DNA of 64,000 nt from Bradyrhizobium sp. CB1717 (GCF_029714325.1 NZ_CP121666.1:1488001-1552000); one strand, 5' to 3'. Positions 1 to 9,131 are shown, numbered from the stretch's first letter. The notes: generated by a model from the letters alone, not told the origin. Translations and numbers: made by a program.

Positions 1-921
1 ATCGTCGAGATGGGCGAGGAGATCGGCTCGCCCGATCTCGGCAAGGTCTGCGACCTCAATCGAGACACGCTCAAGGCCGACCTGTTCATGGCCTCCGACG
101 GCCCGCGCTTGTCCGCAGATCGCCCGACACTCTTCCTTGGCTGCCGCGGCGGCATTCGCATCCATCTCGACGTCAATCTGCGTGATGGCGGTCATCATTC
201 CGGCAATTGGGGCGGCGTGCTCGCCAACCCCGCGACCATCCTGGTCAACGCGATCTCGACACTGGTCGACGGCCACGGCCGCCTCCAGCTCGAGGCCCTG
301 AAGCCGCCGCGCCTCACCAACCAGATCCGCAGCTACCTTGCCGACGTCGAGGTGGTGCCGACCGCGGACGAGCCGGCGCTGGCGGAGAATTGGGGCGAGG
401 AGGGGCTGTCGGCGGCCGAGCGGCTGTATGCCTGGAACACGCTGGAAGTGCTGGCGATGTCCTCGGGCAATATCGAGAAGCCGGCCAATGCCATTCCCGG
501 CCACGCCAATGCCGTGCTGCAACTGCGTTTCGTGGTCGGCACCAAGATCGAAGGTCTGATCGAGGCCGTCCGTGCGCATCTGGTCGCAAAGGGCTTTCCG
601 ATGGTCGAGGTGCGGGCGGCGCAGAGCTTTGCTGCATCGCGCACCGATTTCGACAGCCCCTGGATCAAATGGGCGGCGGATTCGGTGCAGGAGACCACCG
701 GCAAGGCGCCGGCGGTGCTGCCGAATTTCGGCGGCTCGCTGCCCAACGACGTCTTTTCCGAAATCCTGGGCCTGCCGACGATCTGGGTCCCGCACTCCTA
801 TCCCGGCTGCTCCCAGCATGCGCCCAATGAGCACATCCTGCTGCCATTGACTGAAGAGGCCTTGACGGTGATGGCCGGGCTGTTCTGGGATCTCGGGGAA
901 TTGCCAAAGCCACTCGCCTGA
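1..921 (+). CDS. M20 family metallopeptidase, C-terminal part (5' end outside window)
   Basis: The frame is open to the left edge, so this is the last 306 codons of a longer protein. The family comprises zinc (sometimes cobalt) amidohydrolases that split dipeptides, N-acyl amino acids or similar amides in the cytoplasm. The visible part holds the dimerisation domain (GHANAVLQLRF, about residue 167 of the visible part) and the end of the catalytic domain, with PNFGGSLPND and the HAPNEH segment whose histidine is the usual last metal ligand. The first metal-binding residues lie upstream of the window. It sits 100 bp before an amino acid ABC importer on the same strand, which suggests hydrolysis of an imported conjugate; the substrate cannot be read from sequence. 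Confidence 0.85.
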   Translation: MVEMGEEIGSPDLGKVCDLNRDTLKADLFMASDGPRLSADRPTLFLGCRGGIRIHLDVNLRDGGHHSGNWGGVLANPATILVNAISTLVDGHGRLQLEALKPPRLTNQIRSYLADVEVVPTADEPALAENWGEEGLSAAERLYAWNTLEVLAMSSGNIEKPANAIPGHANAVLQLRFVVGTKIEGLIEAVRAHLVAKGFPMVEVRAAQSFAASRTDFDSPWIKWAADSVQETTGKAPAVLPNFGGSLPNDVFSEILGLPTIWVPHSYPGCSQHAPNEHILLPLTEEALTVMAGLFWDLGELPKPLA

Positions 922-1021
922 GCCGTTAACCTGAGCCGCCATTCCAGCCGAAAGTCACATTCTAATCCGGCCCGATTTGTGCTTGCATCCGGCCGCATCA
1001 TCCTGAAAGGGGAAGAAAAAA

Positions 1022-1933
1022 GTGAAACATTTCCGTCACATCGGGCTCGCGCTCGCCGCGACCTTTGCCGTCAGCCAGGCCGGGGCCCAGGAGCTGACCG
1101 GCACGCTGAAGAACATCAAGGACACCGGCGCCATCACGCTGGGCTTCCGCGACTCCTCGATCCCGTTCTCCTATCTGGACGACAACCAGAAGCCGGTCGG
1201 GTTCGCGATGGACATCTGCTACAAGATCGTCGACGCCGTGAAGAAGGAGCTCAAGCTCGACAAGCTCGAGGTCAAGCTCAACCCGGTGACCTCGGCGACG
1301 CGCATCCCACTGATGGCCAACGGCACCATCGACCTCGAATGCGGCTCGACCACCAACAATGCCGAGCGCCAGAAGCAGGTCGCCTTCACCAACACCCACT
1401 TCCTGACCGCCAGCCGCTACGTATTCAAGAAGTCGAGCGGCCTGAAGTCGATCGACGATCTCAAGGGCAAGACGGTGGTCTCGACCGCCGGCACCACCAA
1501 CATCAAGCAGCTCACCGAAGCCAACGTCGCGAAGGGCCTCGGCGCCAACATCATCCCGGCGAAGGATCACGCCGAAGCCTTCCTGATGGTCGAGACCGAC
1601 CGGGCGGTCGCCTTCGTCATGGACGACATCCTGCTCGCCAGCCTCGTCGCCGGCTCGAAGTCGCCGGATGACTATGCGATCTCCAAGGACGCGTTCTCCA
1701 AGCCCGAGCCCTACGGCATCATGCTGCGCAAGGACGACGCGCCCTTCAAGAAGGTGGTCGATGCGGCAACCGCTGCGGTCTATACCTCGGGCGAGGGCGA
1801 GAAGATCTACGCCAAGTGGTTCACGACCAAGATCCCGCCGAAGGGGCTGAACCTGAACACGCCGATCTCGTCGGAACTGAAGAACGAGTTCGCCAAGCCG
1901 ACGGACTCGCCGAACCCGGACGATTACAAGTAA
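1022..1933 (+). CDS. Amino acid ABC transporter, periplasmic substrate-binding protein (GltI-like)
   Basis: A 303-residue family 3 solute-binding protein. It has a cleavable signal peptide (about residues 1-22, ending at SQAGAQ), the TGAITLGFRDSSIPFSYLDD strand typical of the first lobe, and the hinge region SLVAGSKSPDD. It should capture an amino acid in the periplasm and pass it to the permease pair encoded downstream. The start is GTG, supported by the strong ribosome site AAAGGGGAAG at 1006-1015. The family is closest to glutamate/aspartate binders, but the real ligand (acidic amino acid or another polar one) is an inference. Confidence 0.9.
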   Translation: MKHFRHIGLALAATFAVSQAGAQELTGTLKNIKDTGAITLGFRDSSIPFSYLDDNQKPVGFAMDICYKIVDAVKKELKLDKLEVKLNPVTSATRIPLMANGTIDLECGSTTNNAERQKQVAFTNTHFLTASRYVFKKSSGLKSIDDLKGKTVVSTAGTTNIKQLTEANVAKGLGANIIPAKDHAEAFLMVETDRAVAFVMDDILLASLVAGSKSPDDYAISKDAFSKPEPYGIMLRKDDAPFKKVVDAATAAVYTSGEGEKIYAKWFTTKIPPKGLNLNTPISSELKNEFAKPTDSPNPDDYK

Positions 1934-1944
1934 GATATGTTGTT

Positions 1945-2003
1945 GGCCTCTCCCCGCTTGCGGGGAGAGGCCACCCTAGCCCTTTCCCCGCAAGCGGGGA
2001 GAG
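1945..2003. repeat. Two copies of a CTCTCCCCGC palindrome between binding protein and permease genes
   Basis: The first copy is a perfect 12-bp stem (1945-1956 with 1961-1972) and a CTTG loop. The second, at 1983-2003, repeats the stem with a CAAG loop and one mismatch. The units fall between the binding protein and its permeases, where such hairpins often protect the upstream mRNA and give more binding protein than permease. This function is inference. The sequence resembles palindromes scattered between genes in Bradyrhizobium-type genomes. Confidence 0.8.
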
Positions 2004-2093
2004 GGAAGAAATTCCAGCCATTCTGGAGGGAGTGGCCGGACATTTGCATAGGCGCCCGGACAATTGTGATGGGCGCGTTCGCGCGGGGGACAC

Positions 2094-2825
2094 GTGAACT
2101 ACCACTGGAACTGGGGAATTTTCTTCGAGCCGAACCCGATGGGGACCGGCACCTATCTCGACATGCTGTTGTCGGGACTGGCGCTGACCATCAAGACGGC
2201 GCTGCTCGCCTGGATCATCGCGCTGATCTTCGGCTCGATCGTCGGCGTCATGCGCACGCTGCCGTCGCGGGGCGCGTACTGGTTCGGCTTCTGCTGGGTC
2301 GAATTCTTCCGTAACATGCCGCTGCTGGTGCAGCTCTTCCTGTGGTTCTTCGTGCTGCCGGAATTGCTGCCGAGGGCCGCCGGCCTGTGGCTGAAGCAAT
2401 TGCCGAACGCGCCGTTCTGGACGGCGGCGATCGGCGTCGGCTTCTTCATGTCGGCGCGCGTCGCCGTGCAGTTGCAGGCCGGCATCGGTTCGCTGCCGCG
2501 CGGCCAGAAGATGGCCGCGACCGCGCTCGGGCTCACCACCGTGCAGGGCTATCGCTACGTGCTGCTGCCGATGGCGTTCCGCATCATCCTGCCGCCGCTG
2601 ACCTCCGAGTTCCTCAACACCATCAAGAACACGGCGGTCGCCATCACCATCGGCCTGATCGAGCTGACCGGACAGGCGCGCTCGATGCAGGAATTCTCGT
2701 TCCAGGTGTTCGAGGCCTTCACGGCCGCGACCATCCTCTATCTCCTCGTCAACGCCGTCGTCGTGACCGCGATGCGCTTCCTCGAGCGCTACGTCGCGAT
2801 CCCCGGCTACATCACGGGGAAATAG
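2094..2825 (+). CDS. Amino acid ABC transporter permease (GltJ-like)
   Basis: A 243-residue inner-membrane permease of the His/Glu/Gln class. Hydrophobic segments alternate through the protein (for example LTIKTALLAWIIALIFGSIV and ILYLLVNAVVV). The conserved cytoplasmic loop that docks on the ATPase is present (GQKMAATALGLTTVQGYRYV, about residues 138-157, the EAA-like loop). The start is GTG at 2094. The second permease starts 4 bp after its stop, so the two are translated together and should form the heterodimeric channel. Confidence 0.88.
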   Translation: MNYHWNWGIFFEPNPMGTGTYLDMLLSGLALTIKTALLAWIIALIFGSIVGVMRTLPSRGAYWFGFCWVEFFRNMPLLVQLFLWFFVLPELLPRAAGLWLKQLPNAPFWTAAIGVGFFMSARVAVQLQAGIGSLPRGQKMAATALGLTTVQGYRYVLLPMAFRIILPPLTSEFLNTIKNTAVAITIGLIELTGQARSMQEFSFQVFEAFTAATILYLLVNAVVVTAMRFLERYVAIPGYITGK

Positions 2826-2829
2826 CGCC

Positions 2830-3522
2830 ATGCTCGGGAGTTTCGATTTCGACGTCATCCGCCGGTCGCTGCCCTACCTGTTCTACGAGGGCATGACCTT
2901 CACGTTGACGCTGACCGCGCTCGCAGCGCTCGGCGGCCTGATCTTCGGCACGGCGATCGCCCTGATGCGGCTGTCCGGCTACAAGACCCTCGGGCGCATC
3001 GCCGGCCTCTATGTCGACTTCATGCGCTCGCTGCCGCTGGTGCTGGTCATCTTCTGGTTCTACTTCCTGGTGCCCTATATCGGGCAGTGGCTGACCGGCG
3101 CCTCGCGCCCGATCAGCGTCGGCGCGTTCGCGTCCTCGCTCATCACCTTCATCATGTTCGAGGCGGCGTATTTCTCCGAGATCATGCGCGCCGGCATCCA
3201 GTCGATCTCGCGCGGGCAGCCGGCCGCGGCCTCCGCGCTCGGCCTGAGCTACGCCCAGACCATGCGCTACGTCGTGCTGCCGCAGGCGTTCCGCAACATG
3301 CTCCCCGTGCTGCTGACCCAGACCATCGTGCTGTTCCAGGACACCTCGCTGGTCTACGTGCTGTCGATCCCGGACTTCCTGGGCGCGGCCAGCAAGGTCG
3401 CGCAGCGCGACGGGCGCCTCGTCGAAATGTATCTGTTTGCCGCCGTCGTCTACTTCACCATTTCCTGTATCGCGTCCTTCGGCGTTCGCCGTCTGCAGTC
3501 GCGCATCGCCATCATTCGCTAG
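2830..3522 (+). CDS. Amino acid ABC transporter permease (GltK-like)
   Basis: The partner permease, 230 residues. It has a typical N-terminal membrane segment (TFTLTLTALAALGGLIFGTA), the conserved LPLVLVIFWFYFLVPY stretch, and the ATPase-contact loop GQPAAASALGLSYAQTMRYV at about residues 130-149. Its ATG lies 4 bp after the first permease and the ATPase begins 12 bp after its stop, which is a tight operon. The role is the second half of the transmembrane channel. Assignment to GltK rather than another paralogue rests on gene order. Confidence 0.88.
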   Translation: MLGSFDFDVIRRSLPYLFYEGMTFTLTLTALAALGGLIFGTAIALMRLSGYKTLGRIAGLYVDFMRSLPLVLVIFWFYFLVPYIGQWLTGASRPISVGAFASSLITFIMFEAAYFSEIMRAGIQSISRGQPAAASALGLSYAQTMRYVVLPQAFRNMLPVLLTQTIVLFQDTSLVYVLSIPDFLGAASKVAQRDGRLVEMYLFAAVVYFTISCIASFGVRRLQSRIAIIR

Positions 3523-3534
3523 AGCGTGTCGGTC

Positions 3535-4266
<732 letters not shown>

Positions 4267-4276
4267 TCACCACTGC

Positions 4277-4360
4277 CGTCATTCCGGGATGGTCCGAAGG
4301 ACCAGACCCGGAATCTCGAGATTCCGGGTTCATTCGCTGCGCGAATGCCCCGGAATGACG
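4277..4360. repeat. Palindromic intergenic repeat (CGTCATTCCGGG ends)
   Basis: The element begins with CGTCATTCCGGG and ends with the exact complement CCCGGAATGACG. Inside are further stems, including CCGGAATCTCGAGATTCCGG and ATTCGCTGCGCGAAT. A second, related copy lies at 40662-40766. It sits after the importer operon and before the aminotransferase gene. It encodes no protein and looks like a mobile or REP-like intergenic element; the whole can fold into a branched hairpin that may end transcription. Confidence 0.85.
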
Positions 4361-4436
4361 AAACGAGGGTGCCCGGCGCCTCCAATTCGCGTATAAGCGC
4401 GCCAAATCCCCCTTTTCCCCTCCCAGGAGACCTGCC

Positions 4437-5297
4437 TTGGACCCGCTCGCCTATGTCAACGGCTCATTCGTCCCGCTCTCGGAAGCCAAGATCTCGGTTC
4501 TCGACCGCGGCTTCCTGTTCGCCGACGGCATCTACGAGGTCTCGGCCGTGCTGGACGGCAAGCTGGTCGACAATGCCTCTCATTTGGCGCGGCTGGAGCG
4601 GTCGGTCGGCGAGATCAGCCTGAAGCTGCCGGAGACGATCGAGCGCATCACTGAGATCCAGAAAGAGCTGATCGCGCGCAACAAGGTCACGAGCGGCCTC
4701 GTCTATCTCCAGGTCACACGCGGCGCCGACAAGGGCCGCGACTTCCCGTTCCCCAAGGCTGACGTCAGGTCGAGCCTGGTGATGTTCACCTCGGAGAAGG
4801 ACATCATCAACGCTCCCGTCGCAAAGACCGGTATCAATGTGATCACGGTGCCCGACATCCGCTGGGAGCGGCGCGACATCAAGAGCGTAGCGCTGCTCGC
4901 ACAGGTGCTGGCGAAGCAGGCTGCGGCCGAGGCCGGCGCGGGCGAGGCCTGGATGTTGCAGGATGGTTATGTGACCGAAGGCGGCTCGTCGTCGGCGTTC
5001 ATCCTCACCAAGGACGACGTCATCGTCACCCGGAAGAACTCCAACGCGATCCTGCCGGGCTGCACCCGCAAGGCCGTGATCGCGCTTGCCGAGGAGCGCC
5101 AGCTCCGCGTCGAGGAACGGTCCTTCACGGTCGCCGAGGCGCTCGCCGCCAAGGAAGCGTTCATCACCAGCGCATCCTCCTTCGTGCAGCCGGTGATCGC
5201 AGTCGACGGCAAGACGATCGGCGACGGCAAGCCGGGCCCGATGGCCACGCGGCTGCGCGAGATCTATGTGGAGTTCGCCAAGGCGACGGCGGTCTAG
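4437..5297 (+). CDS. dat: D-amino-acid aminotransferase (class IV, PLP)
   Basis: A 286-residue class IV aminotransferase of the D-alanine transaminase / branched-chain type. It has the fold-type IV start (DRGFLFADGIYEV, about residues 21-33), the PLP lysine in RRDIKSVALL (about residue 144), and the cofactor-phosphate region EGGSSSAFIL followed by ILPGCTRKAV. The start is TTG, fixed by AGGAGA at 4424-4429. It would move an amino group between a D-amino acid and 2-oxoglutarate. It follows an amino acid importer and peptidase on the same strand, but a repeat lies between, so it may have its own promoter. Confidence 0.85.
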   Translation: MDPLAYVNGSFVPLSEAKISVLDRGFLFADGIYEVSAVLDGKLVDNASHLARLERSVGEISLKLPETIERITEIQKELIARNKVTSGLVYLQVTRGADKGRDFPFPKADVRSSLVMFTSEKDIINAPVAKTGINVITVPDIRWERRDIKSVALLAQVLAKQAAAEAGAGEAWMLQDGYVTEGGSSSAFILTKDDVIVTRKNSNAILPGCTRKAVIALAEERQLRVEERSFTVAEALAAKEAFITSASSFVQPVIAVDGKTIGDGKPGPMATRLREIYVEFAKATAV

Positions 5298-5313
5298 GCG
5301 GCGCCGTAGCTGC

Positions 5314-5406
5314 CGTAGGGTGGGCAAAGCGAAGCGTGCCCACCTTTCGTTAAATTCATGGAAAGATGGTGGGCACGGCGCAAAGTGCGCCTTTGCCCAC
5401 CCTACG
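5314..5406. repeat. 93-bp palindromic intergenic repeat (GTAGGGTGGGCAAAG ends)
   Basis: The ends are a perfect 16-bp inverted repeat (CGTAGGGTGGGCAAAG at 5314-5329, complement at 5391-5406). Inside is a second pair, GTGCCCACC with GGTGGGCAC. It lies between convergent genes (dat and the AhpD-like gene), where it could also act as a two-way terminator. It looks like a miniature inverted-repeat element; only one copy was seen in this window. Confidence 0.85.
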
Positions 5407-5434
5407 AGATTTGCGCGCGAGGCGGCGCCGCCGC

Positions 5435-5896
5435 CTACGCCACCGAAGCCTTCACCTTCACCGGATGCACGGCGCGGAACGCGATCGCGATCCGGTTCCA
5501 CGCATTGATCGCCCCGATCAGCATGGTCAGGTTCACCGTATCCGCGTCGGAGAATTGCGCGCGAACTTGTTCGTAGACGTCATCAGGCGCGTGCGTCTCG
5601 GAGATCAGCGTCACGGCTTCCGTCCAGGCCAGCGCGGCGCGCTCGCGGTCGGAATAGAGCGGGGATTCGCGCCAGGCATTGAGCAGATAGATGCGCTGCT
5701 CGGTCTCGCCGCGCTTGCGCGCGTCCTCGGTGTGCATGTTGATGCAGAAGGCGCAGCCGTTGATCTGCGAGGCCCGGATCTTGACCAGCTCGATCAGCGA
5801 TTTTTCCAGGCCCGTCGACTGGATCTGCTCTTCCAGCGCCATCAGTGCTTTGATCGTATCGGGTGCGGCCTGGTAGTAGTTCATGCGGGGCTTCAT
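5435..5896 (-). CDS. AhpD-like carboxymuconolactone decarboxylase family protein
   Basis: A 153-residue all-helical protein of the AhpD/CMD superfamily. The redox motif is intact: EKSLIELVKIRASQINGCAF runs into CAFCINMH, giving the C-x-x-C-x-x-x-H active site (about residues 48-54). Such proteins reduce peroxides or act as disulfide reductases, and some are stress-linked subunits of unknown substrate. The start has the ribosome site AAGGAGAA. It lies 27 bp downstream of the EmrB-like gene and is probably the last gene of the efflux operon, which suggests a role in tolerance to the pumped compound. Confidence 0.85.
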   Translation of the reverse strand: MKPRMNYYQAAPDTIKALMALEEQIQSTGLEKSLIELVKIRASQINGCAFCINMHTEDARKRGETEQRIYLLNAWRESPLYSDRERAALAWTEAVTLISETHAPDDVYEQVRAQFSDADTVNLTMLIGAINAWNRIAIAFRAVHPVKVKASVA

Positions 5897-5923
5897 GGTC
5901 GTTCTCCTTGTCTCCGGTTGGGA

Positions 5924-7540
5924 TCAGTGGGCACCGCCGGCCGAGACTTGGCCGGGCTTCTTCAGGAAGAATACGGCAATGAGCGCGACGATCAGCGCCA
6001 TGCCGAGCAGATAGAAGGTGTCGCTGAAGGCGAAGATATAGGCCTGCTTCTGCACGATATGGCCGATCGCAACATAGGCGCGATGCGACGCGTCCGCACG
6101 GTCGAGGATGCCGTGATTGATGAAATATTGCGTGAGCTGTTCCAGCCGCGTGCGGGTAGCCTGCTCGAACACCGAGACCGACTGCATCAGCACGTTGGAG
6201 TGATATTGCTCGCGCTTGGTCAAGACAGTCTGGAGCAGCGCGATGCCGACGGCGCCGCCGAGATTGCGCATCATGTTGAACAGGCCGGAGGCGGAACCTG
6301 CATTCTCGGCTTCGATGCCAGCGGTTGCCACCGCCGAGAGCGGTGCCATCACCAGTGCCTGGCCGATGGCGCGAACGACGTTCGGCCACAACAGCTGGTC
6401 GGCGGCGTAGTCGTTGGTCATGTAAATGTTCATGAAGTTCGAGGCCGCGAACAGCACGAAGCCGACGCCGATGATGATCCGCGCGTCGAACTTCTGCATC
6501 AGGCGCGGCACCAGCGGGATCAGCAGGAGCTGCGGCAATCCGGTCCAGGCCAGCACCATGCCGATCTGCTCGGCATTGTAGCCCTGAATCCGTGCCAGAT
6601 ATTGCGGCATGATGAACACCGAGCCGTACAGCGCGATGCCGAGCAGGAAGTTCGCGAGCATGCCGAAGCCGAAATTGCGGCGCACCAGCAGGCGCAGATT
6701 GAGCAGCGGCTTCTTCACGGTGAGCTCGATGACCAGGAAGGCGGTCAGCGCGACGGCGGCGATCACCGAGAGCTTGACGATGAAGGGCGAGCCGAACCAG
6801 TCGTCCTTGTTGCCTTCCTCCAGCACGGTCTGAAGCGCCGAGAGTCCGATCGCCATGGTGATGATGCCGGCCCAGTCGCCCTCACGCAGCAGCGCGAGCT
6901 TCATGGGCTTTGCCTCGAGCGCGTACCAGAGCATGCCGACCATGATCGCGCCGGGCACGAGGTTGACATAGAAGATGTACTGCCAGCCGAAATTCTCGGT
7001 GAGATAGCCGCCGATGGTGGGGCCGATCGCCGGCGCGAACGTCGCCGACAACGCGAACAGCGCAAGTCCGACCGGCTGCTTTGCGCGCGGCAGCAGCGTG
7101 ATGATCAGCGTGAAGGCCATCGGGATCAGCACGCCGCCGGTAAATCCCTGCACCGCGCGCAGCACGATCATCTGCGGCAGGTCCTGCGCCAGCGCGCAGG
7201 CGGCCGACAGAAGCAGGAACAGGACTGCATTGGTGAGCAGATAGATGCGGATCGAGAACACCTGCGCGAGCCAGCCGGACAGCGGAATCACCACGATCTC
7301 GGCGATCAGATAGGAGGTCGAGATCCAGCCGCCGTCGTCGATGCCGGCGCCGATCGCGCCCTGGATGTCGGCGAGCGAGGCGTTGACGATCTGGATGTTC
7401 AGTACGGCCATGAACGCGCCGAGCGTGGCGCCGATCACCGCGATCCAGGTTTTTGCAGAAACCGCCGGCGTCGTTGGCGCAACAGGGGGGGAGATGGTGG
7501 CGGTGGACGCAGCGTTGACGGTCGGTTGGAGCGTACTCAT
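5924..7540 (-). CDS. DHA2 family multidrug efflux MFS transporter (EmrB/QacA type)
   Basis: A 538-residue major facilitator with about 14 membrane segments. It carries the DHA2 features: ALPRAK-type loop replaced here by LLPRAKQPVGLALFALSATF, and the family motif GPTIGGYLTENFGWQYIFYV at about residues 156-175. These proton antiporters export hydrophobic toxins and, with an EmrA adaptor, carry them across the periplasm. The EmrA-type gene is directly upstream on the same strand. The 118-bp gap between them holds a copy of the locus operator (7614-7638), so this gene may have its own regulated promoter. Confidence 0.9.
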   Translation of the reverse strand: MSTLQPTVNAASTATISPPVAPTTPAVSAKTWIAVIGATLGAFMAVLNIQIVNASLADIQGAIGAGIDDGGWISTSYLIAEIVVIPLSGWLAQVFSIRIYLLTNAVLFLLLSAACALAQDLPQMIVLRAVQGFTGGVLIPMAFTLIITLLPRAKQPVGLALFALSATFAPAIGPTIGGYLTENFGWQYIFYVNLVPGAIMVGMLWYALEAKPMKLALLREGDWAGIITMAIGLSALQTVLEEGNKDDWFGSPFIVKLSVIAAVALTAFLVIELTVKKPLLNLRLLVRRNFGFGMLANFLLGIALYGSVFIMPQYLARIQGYNAEQIGMVLAWTGLPQLLLIPLVPRLMQKFDARIIIGVGFVLFAASNFMNIYMTNDYAADQLLWPNVVRAIGQALVMAPLSAVATAGIEAENAGSASGLFNMMRNLGGAVGIALLQTVLTKREQYHSNVLMQSVSVFEQATRTRLEQLTQYFINHGILDRADASHRAYVAIGHIVQKQAYIFAFSDTFYLLGMALIVALIAVFFLKKPGQVSAGGAH

Positions 7541-7613
7541 GGAAGCCTCGTCTCGGGTACGGAGACAGGATGCGTCAGGCGGGTGGTTTCGATAATCGAG
7601 GAAGTTCTGGAAG

Positions 7614-7638
7614 GATCATCCGCCAGGATTTGACAATC
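7614..7638. promoter_or_regulatory. Putative LysR operator, copy 3 (between emrA- and emrB-like genes)
   Basis: The two half sites GATCATCCG (7614-7622) and TTGACAATC (7630-7638) are separated by 7 bp. Each matches 7 of 9 bases of the perfect site at 8913-8937. The sequence just before it, TTCTGGAAGGAT (7605-7616), is identical to that preceding the perfect copy (8904-8915). Position and spacing suggest binding by the LysR regulator encoded at 9140. Confidence 0.55.
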
Positions 7639-7658
7639 CCTTCGGAGCCTTCCTGCCT

Positions 7659-8840
7659 TCAACTGCCGTTCGGCCGCGTCGCGTTGTCGGCGAGGCGCTT
7701 GGCCGTCTCGCGTTCGGCCAGCACCGTCGCCTTGGTGTCGACGGTCGGCACCGCCGACATGCCGGGCCGCAGCAGGCCGGTGAGGCTGTGATCGTCGAGC
7801 ACGATCTTTACCGGCACGCGCTGCACGATCTTGGTGAAATTGCCGGTGGCATTGTCGGGCGGCAGCAGTGCGAATTCGAGTCCGCTGGCCGGCGAAAGAC
7901 TGTCGACGTGGCCGTGCAGCGTGCGATTACGAAAACTGTCGACGTGGAGCTCGACCGGCTGGCCTGGCCGCACATGCGTCAGCTGCGTCTCCTTGAAGTT
8001 CGCGACGACATAAACTGCATCGAGCGGCACCACCGCCATCAACTGCGTGCCGGCCTGCACATACTGGCCGACGCGCAAGCTGCGGGCGCCGACGGTGCCG
8101 TCCACCGGCGCGGTGATCTCGGTATAGGACAGGTTCAACGCCGCCTGCTGCGCGACCGCGCGGGCGCGTTCGAGCTGGGCCGTGGCCTGGGCGCGCTGGG
8201 TGGTGAGCACGTCGACCTTGCGCTGCGCCGCCACGAGGCCCGATTTCGCGTGCTGCAATTGCGCGTTGCTGGCGCGCAGCGCCGCGTCGGTCTGCTGTGC
8301 GCGCTGGATCGTGCCGGAGCCCGACTTCATGAGGTCGTCGTAGCGGGCGCGCTCCTCCTGCGCGAATTTCAGATTGGCATCCGCAGCCGCAACGTCGGCG
8401 GTGCTCTGTTCAATGACCGGCTGCTGCAGCTCGAGCTGAGCATCGATGTTGCGCACCGAGGCTTCGCCAGCGGCGACGTCGGCTCGGGCTTGGTCGAGCG
8501 CCGCCTTGAAGTCGCGGTCGTCGATCTTTGCGAGGAGCTGGCCAGCCCTGACCTTCGCGTTGTCGCCGACCAGCACCTTGGCGATGTAGCCGGAGACTTT
8601 TGGCGCGATGATCGTGGAGTCCGCCTTCACATAGGCGTCGTCCGTGGTCTCGAGATAGCGGCCGTAGGTCCAGTAATCGTGTCCGTAGTAGACCATGGTT
8701 GCCGTGCCTGCGAGGAGGGCGAGCACCAAGGCTGCGCGCCGGACCATGTTCCGGGCCGGGACAGCCGGCGGTGCTTTGGCGTAATCGCGAGTGATTTCAG
8801 TTGCTTGCTGGAAGGTCTCGGTGCGGGGCATCTCGGACAT
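7659..8840 (-). CDS. HlyD/EmrA-type membrane fusion protein
   Basis: A 393-residue periplasmic adaptor. It has one N-terminal membrane anchor (about residues 31-50, RAALVLALLAGTATMVYY), a biotinyl-lipoyl-like half domain (DAYVKADSTIIAPKVSGYIA, VLVGDNAKVRAGQLLAKIDD), a long helical hairpin rich in Ala/Gln (about 90-215), and the return half site YTEITAPVDGTVGARSLRVG. It joins the DHA2 pump to an outer-membrane channel, which is not encoded here. The start is supported by AGGAGAT upstream. Transcription diverges from a LysR gene 299 bp away. Confidence 0.92.
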   Translation of the reverse strand: MSEMPRTETFQQATEITRDYAKAPPAVPARNMVRRAALVLALLAGTATMVYYGHDYWTYGRYLETTDDAYVKADSTIIAPKVSGYIAKVLVGDNAKVRAGQLLAKIDDRDFKAALDQARADVAAGEASVRNIDAQLELQQPVIEQSTADVAAADANLKFAQEERARYDDLMKSGSGTIQRAQQTDAALRASNAQLQHAKSGLVAAQRKVDVLTTQRAQATAQLERARAVAQQAALNLSYTEITAPVDGTVGARSLRVGQYVQAGTQLMAVVPLDAVYVVANFKETQLTHVRPGQPVELHVDSFRNRTLHGHVDSLSPASGLEFALLPPDNATGNFTKIVQRVPVKIVLDDHSLTGLLRPGMSAVPTVDTKATVLAERETAKRLADNATRPNGS

Positions 8841-8912
8841 TGCGATCTCCTGTCGGCTCGCTGAGACTATCGGTCTTGCCGGCTCCGCTGATAATTGGCT
8901 AAATTCTGGAAG

Positions 8913-8937
8913 GATTATCCATTAGAGGTGGATAATC
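8913..8937. promoter_or_regulatory. Putative LysR operator, perfect copy 1 (upstream of emrA-like gene)
   Basis: This is a perfect inverted repeat: GATTATCCA at 8913-8921 and TGGATAATC at 8929-8937, with a 7-bp spacer. It lies 73 bp before the emrA-like start, in the gap shared with the divergent LysR gene. Two degenerate copies with the same 9-7-9 layout lie at 7614-7638 and 9107-9131. Direct evidence of binding is absent. Confidence 0.65.
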
Positions 8938-9106
8938 GGAGCCGCTGCCTGGTTCTCATGGTCTACCGGGCCAGGGCCGCGACTGCCCCAGAGCGATTGC
9001 CGCCTCTCTCGCGCGATTGCTGCTGATGCGCGCGTCCTCTTGCAGGCGAAGCTGCAGACGAGACGAGCTAGGTGTGCGAACGGATGATCCGGGGCGAATT
9101 TCCTGC

Positions 9107-9131
9107 GATTGTCGATCAGAAGTGGATAATC
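9107..9131. promoter_or_regulatory. Putative LysR operator, copy 2 (just before the lysR start)
   Basis: The right half TGGATAATC (9123-9131) is identical to the perfect site. The left half GATTGTCGA (9107-9115) matches 7 of 9 bases and the spacer is again 7 bp. It ends 8 bp before the LysR start codon, a position that fits repression of the regulator by itself. Confidence 0.55.

Noticed and set aside
1934..2093. Possible small RNA from the double hairpin region
   Set aside because: The hairpins explain the structure, and there is no independent promoter or terminator; kept only as a repeat.
5366..7633. A 755-codon frame on the plus strand opposite the EmrB-like gene
   Set aside because: The opposite strand encodes an intact DHA2 transporter with clear motifs. 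The frame is the kind of long antisense reading produced by GC-rich codon bias and its product is His/Arg/Asp rich without family features.
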